DNA of 64,000 bases from the NCBI GenBank assembly GCA_008921705.1, contig VFFE01007571.1, positions 353,432 through 417,431 on the forward strand, given 5' to 3'. This document shows positions 11,570 through 25,450 of the stretch, in pieces. The notes beneath the pieces were generated by a model, which saw only the letters and a program-made list of their open reading frames with translations, had not been told where the DNA came from and did no database searches. The position numbers were made by a program, and so were the translations under genes. Each line of letters begins with the position of its first letter. Within the stretch, counting starts at the first letter, position 1. This DNA is from Burhinus oedicnemus. Taxonomy: Eukaryota; Chordata; Aves; Charadriiformes; Burhinidae.

Positions 11570-11830
11570 GGGTGTCAGAGGAGAGGGGGGTCCCCTGCGT
11601 CCCGGAGAGCGGGGACCGCTCCCCGCCTGCTCTCCCCCTGCTCCCCTCCTACGCCCCTCCGGCCCCGCTCACACACCCCGCCGACTGCTTAAAAAAAAGG
11701 CCGCTTGCTTGCACTGGCAGGGGAGCGCTTTCAAAGGCGCCGCAGAGGAGGTCCTGGCTCTCCTCCAGGCCGCCGGATCAGCCAAAGGGCAGCACGTAGG
11801 CAGGGCAGGCGTAGGGGCGAGATGGGTACC
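11570..11830. promoter_or_regulatory. CpG-rich patch
   Basis: By-eye count of about 19 CpG in 240 bases (11581-11820) within strongly GC-rich sequence. Too short and isolated to call a promoter. It may be regulatory or simply a GC-rich patch. Confidence 0.3.
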
Positions 11831-13349
11831 CCCCACCCACCAGCTCCCCGAGGCTGCCCTGCTGCCTCCTGACCTAGCACCGAGCACCAGCTGGGGCACG
11901 TGCATCCGTCTGAACTTGCTCGTTGCCCAGTCTGACGCTGACATTGGGACTGGGCTGGATCTCGACACATCAAACCCACGCCAGGATGTAGCTGCGTATC
12001 CCGGTCCCTGAGATGCTCCCCTTGCTCGCTGCTTCCCACTGCACTGTGATGGCTGGGAGAAGCATCCACTGCCTCTTCTTCTAAGTGTGGGCATCTTGGC
12101 CTCCCACCCGTGGGAAGCTTTGTGCTGGTGTGACAGGGACACACGCCCCCCACCGCCCCAGACCCCCTGCCATGAAGGCAGGGGGGAGAGCAGCAGGCAG
12201 CACACCTCCAGCCAGGGGGCATCAAACCCACCCTCCTTCCTCCGAAAATGAATGACAGGTGTTCTCATTGAACTGTGATAGCTACAGAGGAGTTACACAG
12301 CCGTAACGCTAATAAAGGCCATACACTGGAAGGGAGAAGAAGAAGAACAGAAACTTAAAACACTGTCTTGGTGCATTGTTCGATCCATGGCGTGGCCAGT
12401 TTCAGAAGGAAAGCGCTGCAGTTAGGGGTAGTTTTTTTCCTGCAAAAAACAATATTAAGAGCCCTGCCTATGTTTATCAACAGTTGAAATCTCAGTTGCA
12501 GTGTCATACTATGAAAAAAGCTTGCTTGCTATCATGTTTTAATTTATGACATGGAAACTTTGGAGATGGCATGGAACTCTGTATCTGGGGAGCCTTGCTG
12601 CTAGCTGGAGCCTGGGGGCAGACATTCCTGTCCTTTAGCCACGCAGACCTCTGAGGCTCCAGAGGAGAAAGCACTCATCCTCCCCTCCGCTCGGACAAAA
12701 CCTTCCCTGTAGATACATATATCCATGTGTCCTCAAGGCTTGAGCAGGAGGCTGCCAGCGGCAAGACCTGCTCAGATCACACTGCTGCTTTGTGGAACCA
12801 TGGCCATGCTGTGCTGCGGAGCAGGTCTCTCTTGGACAGTCCCACAGCTTGCTCAGCTGGTTAGAAACCGTTGCGCAGCTTTCTGCTCCTAAGCCTCATT
12901 TGAAACGCCACCCGTCATTCCTGCGGAGTCCAGCTGGGAAGCGAGGGCACCAGGACCCCAGCACATCGTCAGTCAATAGGCGACTTTCCTCCAGTTAAGT
13001 GTTCATGGGTCTCCCCGTGTAGACACATTAGCACAGTGACAGCCACCGTCATATAGCGGTTTCACCCTTCCTGCCACGTGACAGCTTTGGGCCGCAAATT
13101 GCTGAGGAGCAAACCCACTTGACTGGACACATGCTTTTCCTGTGCTCTTGTCTGTCTGCCACCTGCAGAAACAATGGGGCTACGATGGTGTCCCTGCGCT
13201 TCCTATACCGTATACCTCCCCAACAGCATCTTCCCACAAATGCAGCCCAGCCGCTGCTGCCTGTCACCTATATGCTAAGCAGTAGCACCATTTCACTGGA
13301 ACTCTGGGTGCGACTCGGGGGCAGCAGGAGGAGGAAAAATATGGGGCAG
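11831..13349. other. non-coding stretch, no gene seen
   Basis: GC-rich to about 12240, then more balanced sequence. No exon, repeat family or regulatory signal that I can support. Confidence 0.5.
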
Positions 13350-13830
13350 TTACGTAATCAGGACAGAAATAATTAGATAGATGAAATCCTAAGAGAAGCA
13401 ATCCGTCTTTTGAAATGAACTGGCAGCTTGAAAAATTTAGAAATCTTCATCAAACTATTACGAGCCCGAAGCGTGCATGTGCTTTGTTTTATGGCTTCTT
13501 AACACATACAGGACATGCAAGTATAATTAAGGGTTTGCAGTCCATCTTCTTGATATTGGAGTTGGACACTAGAGACCACAATAAATAATCCATAAATGAT
13601 CCTTCGAAAACTAATAGTGTATCAATTAAAAAAAAAAAAAGACTCTTGGCATATAATTCACTTATCTACTGAATGTTGTCCCCTTTTGGTGCTGGAGGTC
13701 TACATTAAAAACAGAAAACATAGAGTTAAAACACATCTACTGTAATATTATCCAAAGTAACTTTTATCAACCCCATGCGTAATAAGAAAGTAACAAGACT
13801 AGAAAATTATTTCACCTGATCAAAGGCTAG
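13350..13830. other. AT-rich candidate regulatory block
   Basis: A well-bounded AT-rich stretch between GC-balanced flanks, with words such as AATAATTAGATAGATGAAA, TATAATTAAGG, AATAAATAATCCATAAATGA and an A13 run at 13628-13640. There are no repeat-family hallmarks. The texture fits an enhancer-type non-coding element but is not proof; an old LINE remnant is the main alternative. Confidence 0.25.
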
Positions 13831-16559
13831 AAGAGCTGCAAATGTTTCCTCCCACTTAGAAAAGAGTGGTACAGAAGTGTTAATTGTCACGATGTGGCAG
13901 GTGTACATGAGACCCATGAAAATACTCACCCGTCCCTCCAGCCTGAGCACGACTTGCTGCTCGTGCTGTGTATGAACACAGAGGTTTCTCTGTGCGGGTC
14001 CCCGCAGACCACGCTCCCAAACACAGCTGTTTGGTTTTGGCTTCACTTTTGAACAATTACCAGCTAAGACCCATCCTCACCGTGCTTGCAAAGCAACGCT
14101 TGAGAAAGCGCTATCTTCTCCCACCTTGGCGAGAAGAGGAAATGTGTTTTCCCTTATTTTTAAGCTTGTGGTTTGTCGAACATACTTCTGACTTGTTCTG
14201 TAATACTCGCTAGCCGCGCTGGGAACGATGCAACCCGTGTGCTGGCGCCAGTAGCTACAGCCCGGCCAGCTTTAGGCTGCAGAGGTTCACGTGGCTCGGG
14301 CCATCAGAGCCCCGCTCCCGCTGGTGAGCTGAAAGGTGACCTCTCTGGTCACCCGCGCAGCTCGCCGTTCCCCGTTTGCCAGCAGCCTGCTCCTTAGGGA
14401 GCGCTGAACCACAAGTTCCTCTTATCGGAGGTGCAAGATGGGGGGAAGGACAAACATACTGAAAACTCCGTGCTACAAGATGTGCAAACCCCAGAGCACT
14501 CAGCCCCGCTGCTTTGGTTCTTGCCTTGCTCGTATGACTGTACTCCTGCTTAAGACTCCCTCACTGGCCTGATTTGACACGCTGCTGGTGGTCCAGTATG
14601 TTGAAGGGCAGGTCTTCTCCTGCTCCAGGGCCACAAATCCCTGGTCTGACTCTCCAGCTTCCCCATGCCTGCATCAGCTCCTGGTCAAGCAGGGCTCCCC
14701 GTGCCATCAGCATTGCGTAGGAGCTGAAGCAGCCCCAGCTTAGGACTTCCCTGCATGGGCCATGGTGACAAGGGTGCAAGTGGTGACTGTCCTTGGGAGC
14801 TCTAGCAACGCATGACCCACAGCCCCTCCAGTCCTCCCCTCTCCTACACCAGGGTCCAAATACCCCAGATTCGCTCCCCTAGGCTCCCAGTGCTCCCATA
14901 CAAACTTCTTTTGCCCCAATCTCTCCTCATCCCGACCCTCTAAGCCCCCCCCAGGCCCAAAGGAGTGTACGCTCTTCCCTGCTTGCCCAGCATGTCCGGC
15001 CTCAGTCCCGCTTGTGCTTTGCAAGTCCTGTCCTGCCCCAGCTCCCGGCGTGCCTAGGGCTCCCAGCCCTTCCCTCCCAGGGCTGCCGGCTGCCAGCAGC
15101 TGAGGGGTTTCCTCACTTTAATAGTCACATCTAGACTGCTGCCTGTCCAAACAGCTGCAGCAGACACACGGACACATTTTTCAAAATCTTGGGCTGTCTG
15201 GGAAAGCTTGATTCTCAAGGCTCTCTACAGTCATTCCCATGAACATTGCAGGCACCGGCTCTCCGCACCATGCCGCATTCCTTGGAGCAACGGAGATGAG
15301 GTTAGGTTGGGTGAAAGTTCCAGGGATTTCAATTTTTTTTAACGGCTGGCTCCAGCCCTTGAAACATCTGTCCAGCTGGAAAAGACCACGGAGCTCACGA
15401 GACTCATTTTTACATTAGCCGTCCCCTAGTAACAGCGCCAAGCCCCACCTACAAAGGCCAAGTCATCCCCATCTGCAGCCATCTCCCCTCTCCTGCGTCT
15501 TGCTCAGGCAATCATCCATCTTGTCCGCTTCTTGTGATTTTTGGGAGAACTCTGCCACCATGGCAACGCCTGTGTCAGACAGACTGACACACACCCGTAA
15601 GGCTGGAGCAGACGACTCAGAGTTTTTGCCATTATCAAATCCTTCCACTTCTCTCACCCGTTAACTCTTTCAATACTGACATTCCTGTGTTTCCAGTGAA
15701 GCCTCTGGTCTGGAGACCAGTGTGCTTTGCTTTCACTGGGAGAAGTTCTGGAAGAGTTTCCAAATTTGTGAAGCTAAAATGTCAGGGTTAACTTTGAAGG
15801 AGGTGTGAGAGGCTGGAACATGAGTTTTGCGGCTGGTGACGAGTGGCTTGACACCATTCAACAGGCAGGAGTCCACGCGTGGGCTAGCTATGCATTTTTA
15901 GCTATCTCAAGAGTGCGTTAGTTGGTCCTTAGGGAATTGTTGAACTATTGCATCCTAGTGGGTTTGTTTTTACACTTGTTTTTACACAGCTAAACACTTT
16001 TTACTTCATACCTCTCAACAAAAATTCGTTTGGAGGTACAGTGTGGTCAGGGACTACATATCAGTAGCCGAAACAGCCTTTTGTCCATCTTTTTTCACAC
16101 TGGTGCCAATGACTGGCTGGGAGACACAGCCAATTTGTTTCCAGACCAATTTGGAAAAACAGGGCAACCTCAGCCTAACAATCAGCTGCAGACCCCTGTC
16201 ATGGTGTGGGGGAAGCCAAGGGTGAGGAATCAGCTGTTCTTTCCATATTTCTCCTCCTCCAATAAGTCTGGGAGGAGAGGTCTTGCCTGGGATGCCAGTT
16301 GCATCCTCCACAGTGTGCGTGGGAACAACTTTGCCGGACATGTCTCCAGCACTCCAGTGGCCAAACACCCGAGAAAACTGGCATGCCCATGACTTCTCAG
16401 TGGCTTCAGTCCCAGTGTCAGAGATTTGGAGATCATGCCGGGCAAAGGCAGACCTAACTCAGGGCATGGTGGCAATTGCAGCCTTGTCTAGAAAAGCCGA
16501 GAAAATGAGCTGAGGCCAGGGGCTCTGGTGCTAAGGATGTGCATCTTCTGTGGGTGAGA
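13831..16559. other. non-coding stretch, no gene seen
   Basis: GC-rich between about 14560 and 15080, otherwise balanced. Only short frames without recognisable domains. No RNA gene or repeat family recognised. Confidence 0.5.
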
Positions 16560-16956
16560 GCTTACGCAACATAGACAATGATGCAGACCTTAAAAATGCA
16601 AATCTTAGGGCTATAAATTTACTACTCTACCCAAGGCAGTTGTTAGTTTTCCATATTTATTTATGATTCATTACAATCTGGATTTTTATAGATCTTCTAC
16701 TTTAAGTTTTATATTTAATTGAATGAGAGTCCTGGTATCTTTCTGCATGGGTTTATGTGGTTTTCATTAACTACTGTGCAATCTAAGAAAGATCTTTGTT
16801 AACCAAAAATAAGGAATGTTTGTTAATGTTTAATGGAAACAATAACAATAAAATTACACAACGATAATTAAAACCACCCCAGCCGTAAAAGCTCCTTCTT
16901 AATGAATCATATTAAGAGAGGGTTCAAGCATGTATTTATGATCTGGGTTGTGATTT
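16560..16956. other. AT-rich candidate regulatory block with SOX/POU-type words
   Basis: Markedly AT-rich and free of simple repeats. It carries an exact octamer ATGCAAAT at 16596-16603, two tandem AACAAT (SOX-type) words at 16838-16843 and 16844-16849, and several TTAAT/ATTAA words. Clustering of such sites is common in developmental enhancers, and the whole block looks like a conserved non-coding element. Conservation was not testable, so this is inference. Confidence 0.35.
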
Positions 16957-17046
16957 ATGGGCTAAATCCTGCCCTCGTATGCCTGCATGAGGCTTTCACT
17001 GATTTCCATGGGGGCAGCACGTGCAGCGGAAGAAGGCAAATTTTGG
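16957..17046. repeat. possible ancient dispersed repeat
   Basis: GGGCTAAATCCTGCCCTCGT, then CTTTCACTGATTTCCATGGGGG, resembles the GGGCTAAATTCTGCC...CATTGACTTCAATGGGAG pattern of an old amniote repeat. Only the two landmarks match, and the family name is unknown to me. Confidence 0.3.
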
Positions 17047-18179
17047 ATGCGTGCTGATTCAGTGCTGCCAGAAAAGAACATTATTTTACCCTGATACAGT
17101 ATATGCAGAACTAAAATGTAACCCTCCCCCCCCCACCATTAAAAACAGAAAGAATATGAAGCACGACGTTGCCGTGTGCGCTGGCGCTCTCCTGGTAACT
17201 GGCTGTTGGGAGCTTTTCCAATGGACGGCCCAAACTCCCAGCAGTGATTTATCACTAATTGTCGCAATGGACCTAGAGCTGCAAGCGGTTTGCAGGGGAA
17301 ACAATAACTGACGTCGGCAAAACCACTTTCTCAGGCAGCTTGCAGGACCCAGCCTATTGCACAGCATCTCACGTTCAAGAACTGGGTTCTCTTTTATGCT
17401 GAAATTTCTCTATGCCACGCTGGGATCAGAAAAGGCTGGCAGTGGGTGCAGCCCTCGCTTGCTTTCCTTCTGAGGCTGATTGACTTTTCCTCCGTGGATT
17501 AAGTGGGCCGTAGGCCATATGAGAATCAGACCCAAAACGTTTCTGATTTGCATGGAAGAGTCAAGAAAGACAAGGCAGTATTCATGAAACTAATAAGACA
17601 TTTTGATGTTAATGATTTTTAATTAGTCAGATATAGATTTTATATTTTTTTTAATCTGGATGCTTTTAGGGCACAAGCAGATAGATGTGCAAGTAATATC
17701 ACCAGGCACAGCACTTTGGAGGTATTTACAAAAAAAGACCGTCTTTAGAAAGATGCGCAATCTCCATCTATTCCAGAGCAAGCAGAACTGCAATCTTATT
17801 TAACAAACCCCCGATGGCTGCATGATAGAGCTGCAAACTTGCACAGGGGCCAGAATTTAATTTTAAAAGCCTGTGAGCAGTAACCAGCGTGTCGCACCGG
17901 GCAGTCTCCTTGTCCCTCTAAGATTTCATGCGCCTCTGCCCGGCTGCGTTGCCTCCTCTCCATCCCTCCTTCATCCCTCCCGCCCCAGGAGCCGCCGGGT
18001 CCTGGCTGTGTCCCCCCGCCACAGCCAGCGGCACCTCCCCAGGCTGAAGTCTTCTGCAGAGCAAGCCCTGGACCCGACTGGGAGCGAGAAGGGTGGGGGA
18101 GGCTGCAGACCGTGCTGCTTGCGCTTGTTTTGCACAGGCTGCCAACGCCACTCGGAGACTTATTTTTTAAAAGATGGAG
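17047..18179. other. non-coding stretch, no gene seen
   Basis: Contains a C9 run at 17126-17134, an exact ATTTGCAT octamer at 17546-17553 and an AT-rich patch at 17590-17660. The section 17890-18140 is GC-rich. No exon or repeat family supported. Confidence 0.45.
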
Positions 18180-19130
18180 CCCCCTAATGTCTATTTAAAC
18201 CAGTAAAAATATCCATCCCCTTCAGCCTTCCAGCCGGAGCCCTGGCCCCTCAGAAAGCCGCTCTGGGCTTCTTCAATTAACAAATACGAAGCAAGCGCCC
18301 TCCTTTCCCAGCACAATGCAGGCTGCCACTATTATCCCTGGCCTCCCAATTATCTCCCAGAATCTTTCCCTTAATGAAGTTTCTCTCCCTCCCCTTCCTG
18401 GCTCCCCAGACTCAGGGAAGCTTGCCGAACCAATTTAGCAAAACGTTGGGAAGAATAAAATGTAACTGCGTTTTTCTTTCTTTCTTTTGCCGTTTAGTCG
18501 GCAGCTCCCTGCTCTGTTCTCAGCTGTGTCCTTCAGAGCGGCGCAGATCAGAGCATGGAAATGCATATCTTGTGGGTGCCAGGAGATGTGAATCATGAAA
18601 ATGGAGACAATTCCTTCCCCTTGATCACAGTTTGCCCACTTTTTTATTAAAAGGGAGCCTTAAATAAAACTCTCACATCCGAACACCTCCAAAATTGGGA
18701 ATCGGATCTAGGTTTTGATTGTAATTCTGCCACCGCCTATGACAGTAATGGGTCAAGCGAGGCTTCGAAGGTGAGCCATTACCTGGTGGTCCCCTGTCAA
18801 AAATCCAACATAAATCAGGCTGGGACTGCAGTGTCTCCAGACCAGCTTCCAGCCTCGCAACATTGCCTGGTCTTCTTTTTTTTCCCCCGCATCATTCCTC
18901 TTTTCTGCTTTTTCCTCCCTTCTGTGGTCATTGCTTTATTTTGTCTTTTGTTTTCAACTTTAACAGGATAGCTAACAGTCCTTCCACCACCTTGCCTAAA
19001 AATTTTTTCTTTCCAGGTCACCCCGCTCTGTAATAGCTTCTACCTATGCTTTTAACAACATTCCTATAATTAAGAGCAAAGAAGAAAAAGAAGTCTGCTT
19101 AGATTTTTTTTTTTTTAAATATGCCACGTT
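18180..19130. other. non-coding stretch, alternating AT-rich and pyrimidine-rich blocks
   Basis: Includes AT-rich words near 18270-18400 (TTCAATTAACAAATACGAAG, CCCAATTATCTCCC) that look regulatory. A pyrimidine tract ending in TTTAG near 18497 looks like a splice acceptor, but no recognisable exon follows. A T13 run lies at 19104-19116. Confidence 0.3.
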
Positions 19131-22100
19131 GCTGCCATTAATCTTTCATGTTGGCAACACGGTGTGCCTTATTTAACACCACATTTTTCATGAAGAGAGG
19201 CAAAGGGCTCCTTCGTCTTAACACCCCCTCCTCGTCAACAATCCTGGCAAGGATTTGAGCCCCCAAGAGCACCTACCACAACGCAGATTTCCCTGGCTTA
19301 AAACAAAGGCTTAGCCACCCCCAGGGATGCAACGTTTGTGGCTTCTTCGTGAGCTAGCCCTACGGAGGGATGCATGCAGCAAGGTCTGAGAAGAACTTAG
19401 GGTAACCTGAGCTGCCAAGCCCATGGGACATACCAAAATTGGGATGGAAATTTCCTGAAATTTTATGAAAACTCACTGAAAAAATATAATTGGACAGGAT
19501 TGGTGGGAATCAGTTTGCAGACCTGGATGTCAGTGGACAGTTGGGTTTCCGGCTGAACATTTTTCGCCAGAAATGCTTTCCTCCCTGTGAAAATGCTGAA
19601 CTCTCCCTAAGAAACCAGATATGCCACCTCCCCCTAATTTCCATTTGTGGTTTCTGACCCTGCATCCCTCATCTCCTTGTTGCCTCTGTGGTCCATTCTC
19701 TGGGCACAGCCCTGTCCCTGTCCCTTTCCCGTGTGGTTACTGCTGCTGCAGCAATGACACGCCATCCACCATCACGGGGCACTGAATTGAGCCTGGAGTC
19801 CAGCTGGAAAACAGAAAGTGGGGTGAAGCGTGGGGGCAAGAGCTCTGGTGAACTCCCTCTGCCAGGATTGCTGAACTTAAGCACTTGGGGGTTATTCTGT
19901 CAGACAGAAAATCTCCTTCAGGATGGGGAGAATAGAAAATAACACTAGAAAAATTACAGCTGGGTGGCAGCTCTTCCTCTCCCATCCCCAAGGAAATCCT
20001 GATGTCTTTCAAATCAACCAGCTGGGCAGGGCTTTATCTGAGGGCAGGCTCTGACTTCACCTGAGCCTTAGTGCGGGCTGCAGGAGAGCAAAAAAAAGAG
20101 GCTGAGTCCCCAGCTGGCCTTTCCAAAGCGTTAGGGACCTATTCCAGCCCAAATGTGTGTCTATTGCAGTTTATTCCAAACTCAGACCACGTGCGGATAC
20201 TGCCTGTTGGCACCTTGGATGTGCAAGTGCCTTTTGGAAAGCGGCGCTGGGGAGCTGGCAGCCAAAGCAAGCAAGTGATCCAGCACCTGGGATGCCTGTG
20301 ATGGGGTCCTGCCTCTGTTCCTGAGCCCGGGGACACAGGCACTGAGCTGCTAAAGCAAGACGATGCTCCCAGTCCTGGCTCTGGCTCTGCAGAGGTGGGA
20401 TTGAAAATTGCATTGGGAGCTGAAAGCTGGAAGTACAATAAGGGGATGGCAGGTACCAGTTGCCAGCTGAGACCCCCCGAAAATGCTGGTACCCAGGGAC
20501 AGTTGCCACACCAGTAAGCTGCCGCCTACCCCTGCCAGGGGAGGTGAAGTCGTCTGGAGGCAACCTGGGCTACCAAAACATGGGAGAAACTCCAGCTTAG
20601 GGAAAAAGCATGCTGGAAGAGGAGGGAGGAGAAAACACCAGAAAAAGCAATCCCTGACGCGCACATTTCCCGCTTTGATGGCCCAGGAGCTCAGCGCTGT
20701 GCCGTTGCTCAGTGGAGCAGAGGCAGGGAAATCAATTTGGCGGGAGCCAGCGCTGTCCCAGCCAGGCGCTGCGATCCCTTCCATCTACTGCCAAGGGTAT
20801 TTTCCTCCTTTTCCTGCCACGTTGTCGAGTGCGTCTCTTGATTTCAGTGCTCCCCGCTTCCCGGTTTGATTCCTTACCGTGCACGTCTCCAGCGTGCTGA
20901 CCCGGCTCACATCTCCACGATGTAAAGGAGCCTGTGTTCAGCGGGTGCTGGCACCCTTGCCGCTGGGAATGGTGTGGGGTGGCCACTTGGTGGTCAGCTG
21001 CTCAGTGTCTCTCTTCATCCCTGCTGAAGGCCGGGCTGCTCACCATGTTAGCTCCCAAACGTTTTACTAACAGCCAGTGGCTGAGCCCCATGGGGATTAT
21101 TGCTTCTCTTTGGAAAGGGCTGAGTACAGTGGAGAGAGAGGAGACAAAACTATGGCAAATTTTGTCTCTAATTTTGGGTGGCCAATTTGAACACTTGGTT
21201 TTCTCTTGTATTTCACACTTTGTACACCCAGATTATGGCTCCCCTCCTTCCTGCCACAGCACAGGGTGCAGATCTAACCCCTCATCTTGCAAACTGGATA
21301 CTCCACAAACGGAGACTCCATCACCCAGGTCCTGGCAGCCTGTACAAATTTTGGGTTAAGCCACTTTCCTAGCATTCACTCTGAGCTCTGTGGCAGCGAG
21401 GGTTACAAATCGGTGTGTCAAGCCTTTTGCCTTAATCCCATGACTGTGACATCTCCTTCTGTCGTCCTCATGACCAATGGCCATTTTGGGCACTGAAGGA
21501 TGCAGCAATCCTGATCGCAACAGCCTAATTCTCTGTGCAAACCCGCCTGCCTCCCCCAGCACTGTCCATTTGGGTACTAGGGGATGGCATCTGTTTCCCA
21601 GTGGCTTTAAAAGCTTTTCTTCCTCTGTTGTGGAATGGCAGCAGGATTTTTGTCAAGAGCAGAAATGGGCACATGTCCAGTTCTGGATCAAAACTTGAGC
21701 TTTCGGTTTTTTTGGAAGTACCTGTGTGTTTCCTCTTGTGATTTGACTGCTGGCCCAGTAAGGGGGATTCAGACAGCAGTGTCCAATGTCCGTCGGTTTC
21801 CCTGCCTGCTGTCTCTCTGCACGATGCTGAGGAAGGATGTGAGCTTGGTCCAGCCCCCAGCCCAGTCTGGGGGTGTTGTGCCCGGCCACGAGGGCTGAGA
21901 AGGTCTGGTTGCCTTTCCTGCTTTCCCAGCATCGTAACCCAGAAATGAAGCCTACATCAGTATTGCTAAATAAAAGCATGCAGGGATTGATTCATGTTCC
22001 CAAGACAAGGGGCACTAAATTGCTTGTATGTCAGCATTTCCTCTAAAGCAGAAGGTCTGTGCCTAAATAATATGCCCTTGGGTCTTCTCTGGGCCTAGAG

Positions 22101-25009
22101 GAGCCAGCCCCTGTGGTCCTAAAATGTGACTATGATCCCTTGCACTTTTTTTTACTAGTTTAAAGCAACTGAAGTAACAGAAGGGATGTGTTGCAGCCCA
22201 CCAGAGCTGACATTTATGGTATGAAAATTTATGGCATAGCATGAGGTACAGCTTAAAGGCTTAAGGGGTGGCTGAAAGTGTGAGGTTTGCTGGGGTAGCA
22301 GTGGAGATAGATAGTGGGGATAGCAGGAGGAGCCCAGGCTGATGTAGTGTTTGTCATCCTGCCTTTGGGTGATAAGCCCTGAACCACTCTTGGTCCCCAC
22401 TTTTGGGAGCAATCAGGTTGTGCCCCGGCAGTGCCTTGGAGAGCACTAGTTCATAGGCGGGTATGCTCCGGGTCAGAGTCAAGGAGCAGAGGAAACATTC
22501 AGCAGTGGAGGTGATCCCGTGCCCCATGCTCCAACTCGCTCCCTGGCTGTTCCTTTAGTGGTGTGCTTGTACCCAGAGGCAGCAAACCCACCTGCACAGG
22601 CCCTTTGATGGCAGCCCTCCCTTTTGCATCCCCAACACGGTCCAGGTTGCTTCTTTTTTCAGTTGCGCTATTCAGCAGCTTTTGAAAAGCAAACGGGAGA
22701 AACCCCTCTGCAAACAAAGATACAACCAGAAGGAAGGCTGCCAACCTTTGCTTTGGCCCAGCAGAGCTTTTGGCAGTGATGTCCACCAGCTGAGCTAATG
22801 GTGTGGCTCATAGCTGTAGCAAACCATTCTTCATCAGGCGAATCAGCATCTGGAGGGATCGGAGATACGCGCATTGCTGCGAGCTGAAGATGACCATGGC
22901 CTCTTAACAGGTGGTAACCAGTGTCCCAACCCTGGGGTGACCTGTGTGGCTTTCATCCCCATCTGTTCCTGCGCCCTGCATTAATGCCCTTCTTCATCTG
23001 TCCCAGCTTGGGCCTCACTTTGCCTCTTCTGTGTGCTAATGCTGGACACTTCCCATTCCTATCTAGGCAGTGCCAGGATGGGCACGGAAGACCCATATCA
23101 TGCCATCAATTCTTTCATCTCCAGCATCCAGCTCCTTTGCTGCCTTTGAGAGCCCAGAGAAGCAAGCGCAGGGAAAACCTGGCTCCGTGCTGCTTCCCTG
23201 GAGCCAGCCCTGGCAGAAAAGCCTGGACCTGCAGAGACTCCGGCCGTTGCTTGCCCTGAGCTGTGCTGAGGCAGGAACGAAGGTTGCCCTTCAGAGAGTT
23301 AGGGCATACCCACACTGGGGTAAATTTGCACAGGACCAGCAAAAAATTACTTCTTTTCCCCTGGCAAGTGCTGAGATGCCTGATCCAAGCCCTGAAAACA
23401 CTCAAAAGAGGTGCTGGCAGAATGGTTTTAGCATCGACAAAACTGAAATATTTTCTTCCAGCTGCATTCAGAGAGCCAACTGAATCATTTTTTGAAATGC
23501 TTCCCTAAATATTCAGCCAGATTATGTGGAAAACGTCTGTATGCATATATAACAGAAAAGAATGCGAGGACTCTGATGTGTAGTGCAGTGTATCAGAGAA
23601 GGTTAGGTGCAGCTATTCCCACCTGCTCTGGCTCTACCACACAGTCCTAACCTCTGCTTTTGTATAGTCTGGGTGTCCTCAACCAACACAGTCAGCCTCC
23701 AGGTGAAATGTCATTATCTCTGCCACGGAGAAAACACTTCACAGGCTCGCTGTGACACTCGGTCATTTGTGTGGTACTAAAGGATGGAAAGTGTTACGCA
23801 TGTGTTATGTATTATTATTAACTCAGAGAGTTTCTGATTTCCAGTACCATGAATGATAGTCACAGATGTATAAGGGTCCACATAGTTTATAACAGAGGTG
23901 GGCCAGAATAAGGATAATCTTGAACTTTCTATCGGCTATTTTTAATTCAAAACCAGATCTGGAACTGAGGTTCAGCCTTTCCTCTTTAGTTATCCAAATA
24001 ATAAAATTAAGACCAAAACCAGATGAAAACTTACGAAAAGTTAAGGTTCAGATCATATCAAAGACTGTACCTCAGGCCCAAATTTAACATGCTGATACTT
24101 TTTCTCCTTGCTTTTAATCTATGTGAGGGACCTCCTCCTTCTTTTTACAGAAACCAGGTGTGTATTCTTTTTTGGCTGGCATTTCACAGCAAAGTCTATC
24201 CCGGTTTATGCGCCTGATCTTCATTTCATGAAACAAAAAAGGAAAAAGAAGCCGGTATTGCTTGCAAGTATTAAAATGGCAACGGTGGATAGGAGCAAGA
24301 TTCAGTGCAATAGAAAGCAGATTAGATTAAGCAAACTGTTGAAAATTTATTCTTCTGGTTAATTTTATCTGTAAAATTGTCCTAAAGACTAATATTGTCA
24401 ATTCTCATTTGGCTCTGTAGGACCCTGCGTGAATCCAAATCCATCCTTTTTTGGCAGGCCTTTTTATCACCAGTAGTACAGTGACATCTAAGTGTCAGGA
24501 AGATGGGCCAGTCGGAGCATAGAAAATTGATTTGAGCAGCACCATCCCCCCTTGGCTGGCTGCAGATAAACAGTTCAGCTAATACGCTGCTCCCAACCTC
24601 TTTGGGGCTGTATTTGAATATGATCTCATATGGCAGCGGCTTCGCTGGAAATGCTGAAAGTAAAGTAGTCCCTGAGAAGTTTTGCTTTTCTCTTGTGTTT
24701 TTAAAAGGCGGGGCAGAATATTAAGAAAGAAATTACTTGCAACCATGAGGGCCTTATACATGAAAGCCTATGTGCCATTTGCTGCTTAATGATTTTTTTT
24801 TTAAAACACTGAAAATAAAGGTAACTAGTCTACATTAGACATAAAGGTACAAAAGCACAATTAAGCTATCTTCGCTGTTTTTCTTTCCCAAAGTTTGCTT
24901 TCCGAAACACCTGAGTAATTGATATGCTTGCGACATTGTTTTAGAAACAATTTGCCCGTGTGCTGCTGATAGCAATGGTGCTCAATCCATCCCTCCCTTT
25001 GAGCTGCTA
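19131..25009. other. long non-coding stretch, no gene seen
   Basis: Nearly 6 kb without a supported gene, RNA or repeat family. AT-richer parts lie at 23770-24400 and 24780-24900. The segment 23930-24070 has repeated GTTCAG/CAGATC words and may be a very old repeat, but I cannot name it. Confidence 0.45.
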
Positions 25010-25450
25010 CCTTCCCGGCCGCAATCGCTCTCATTTCCACCATCGGAATGGAGCTGAACGCACAGCCTGAACGAAACCCTGCCCGCGAGTACTCCCCTGT
25101 CAGCCAGCTCTTTAGGCAAGGGCTGCAAACAGGATCGGGACCTGAAGGCACCTCCCTGGCAGGCAGACGGGGCCACCACCGCTGCGGCTCAGAGGCCATG
25201 CCACCACACGGCCACATCTGCCCAGGGCACGGAACGGGCAGTCAGGTTACGGCGGCAAGAGGATGCCCCGCAGCACTCGCAGGGGCTGCACACCTACACC
25301 GGGGGTCTCTGTGGCCAAGGCCAGAGGACAGTCCCCTTCGGCCCTGTCCCCAGTGGCGGGTGAGCCCCGGGCATGGGGCGCAGCAGCGTTGGGGTGCGGC
25401 AGGCACGCTGCTCCGAGCGGTGAAGTGCCGAGGGCACGGAGGCAGCCCTG
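25010..25450. promoter_or_regulatory. CpG-rich patch
   Basis: About 31 CpG counted by eye in 480 bases (25021-25500) in GC-rich sequence. A 229-codon open frame crosses it on the plus strand but shows no domain and is probably a product of the low stop-codon density of GC-rich DNA. A promoter is possible but unproved. Confidence 0.3.

Noticed and set aside
19440..19600. Possible ancient repeat with AAATTTTATGAAAAC and ACATTTTTCGCCAGAAATG words
   Set aside because: Too decayed to tie to a family with any confidence.
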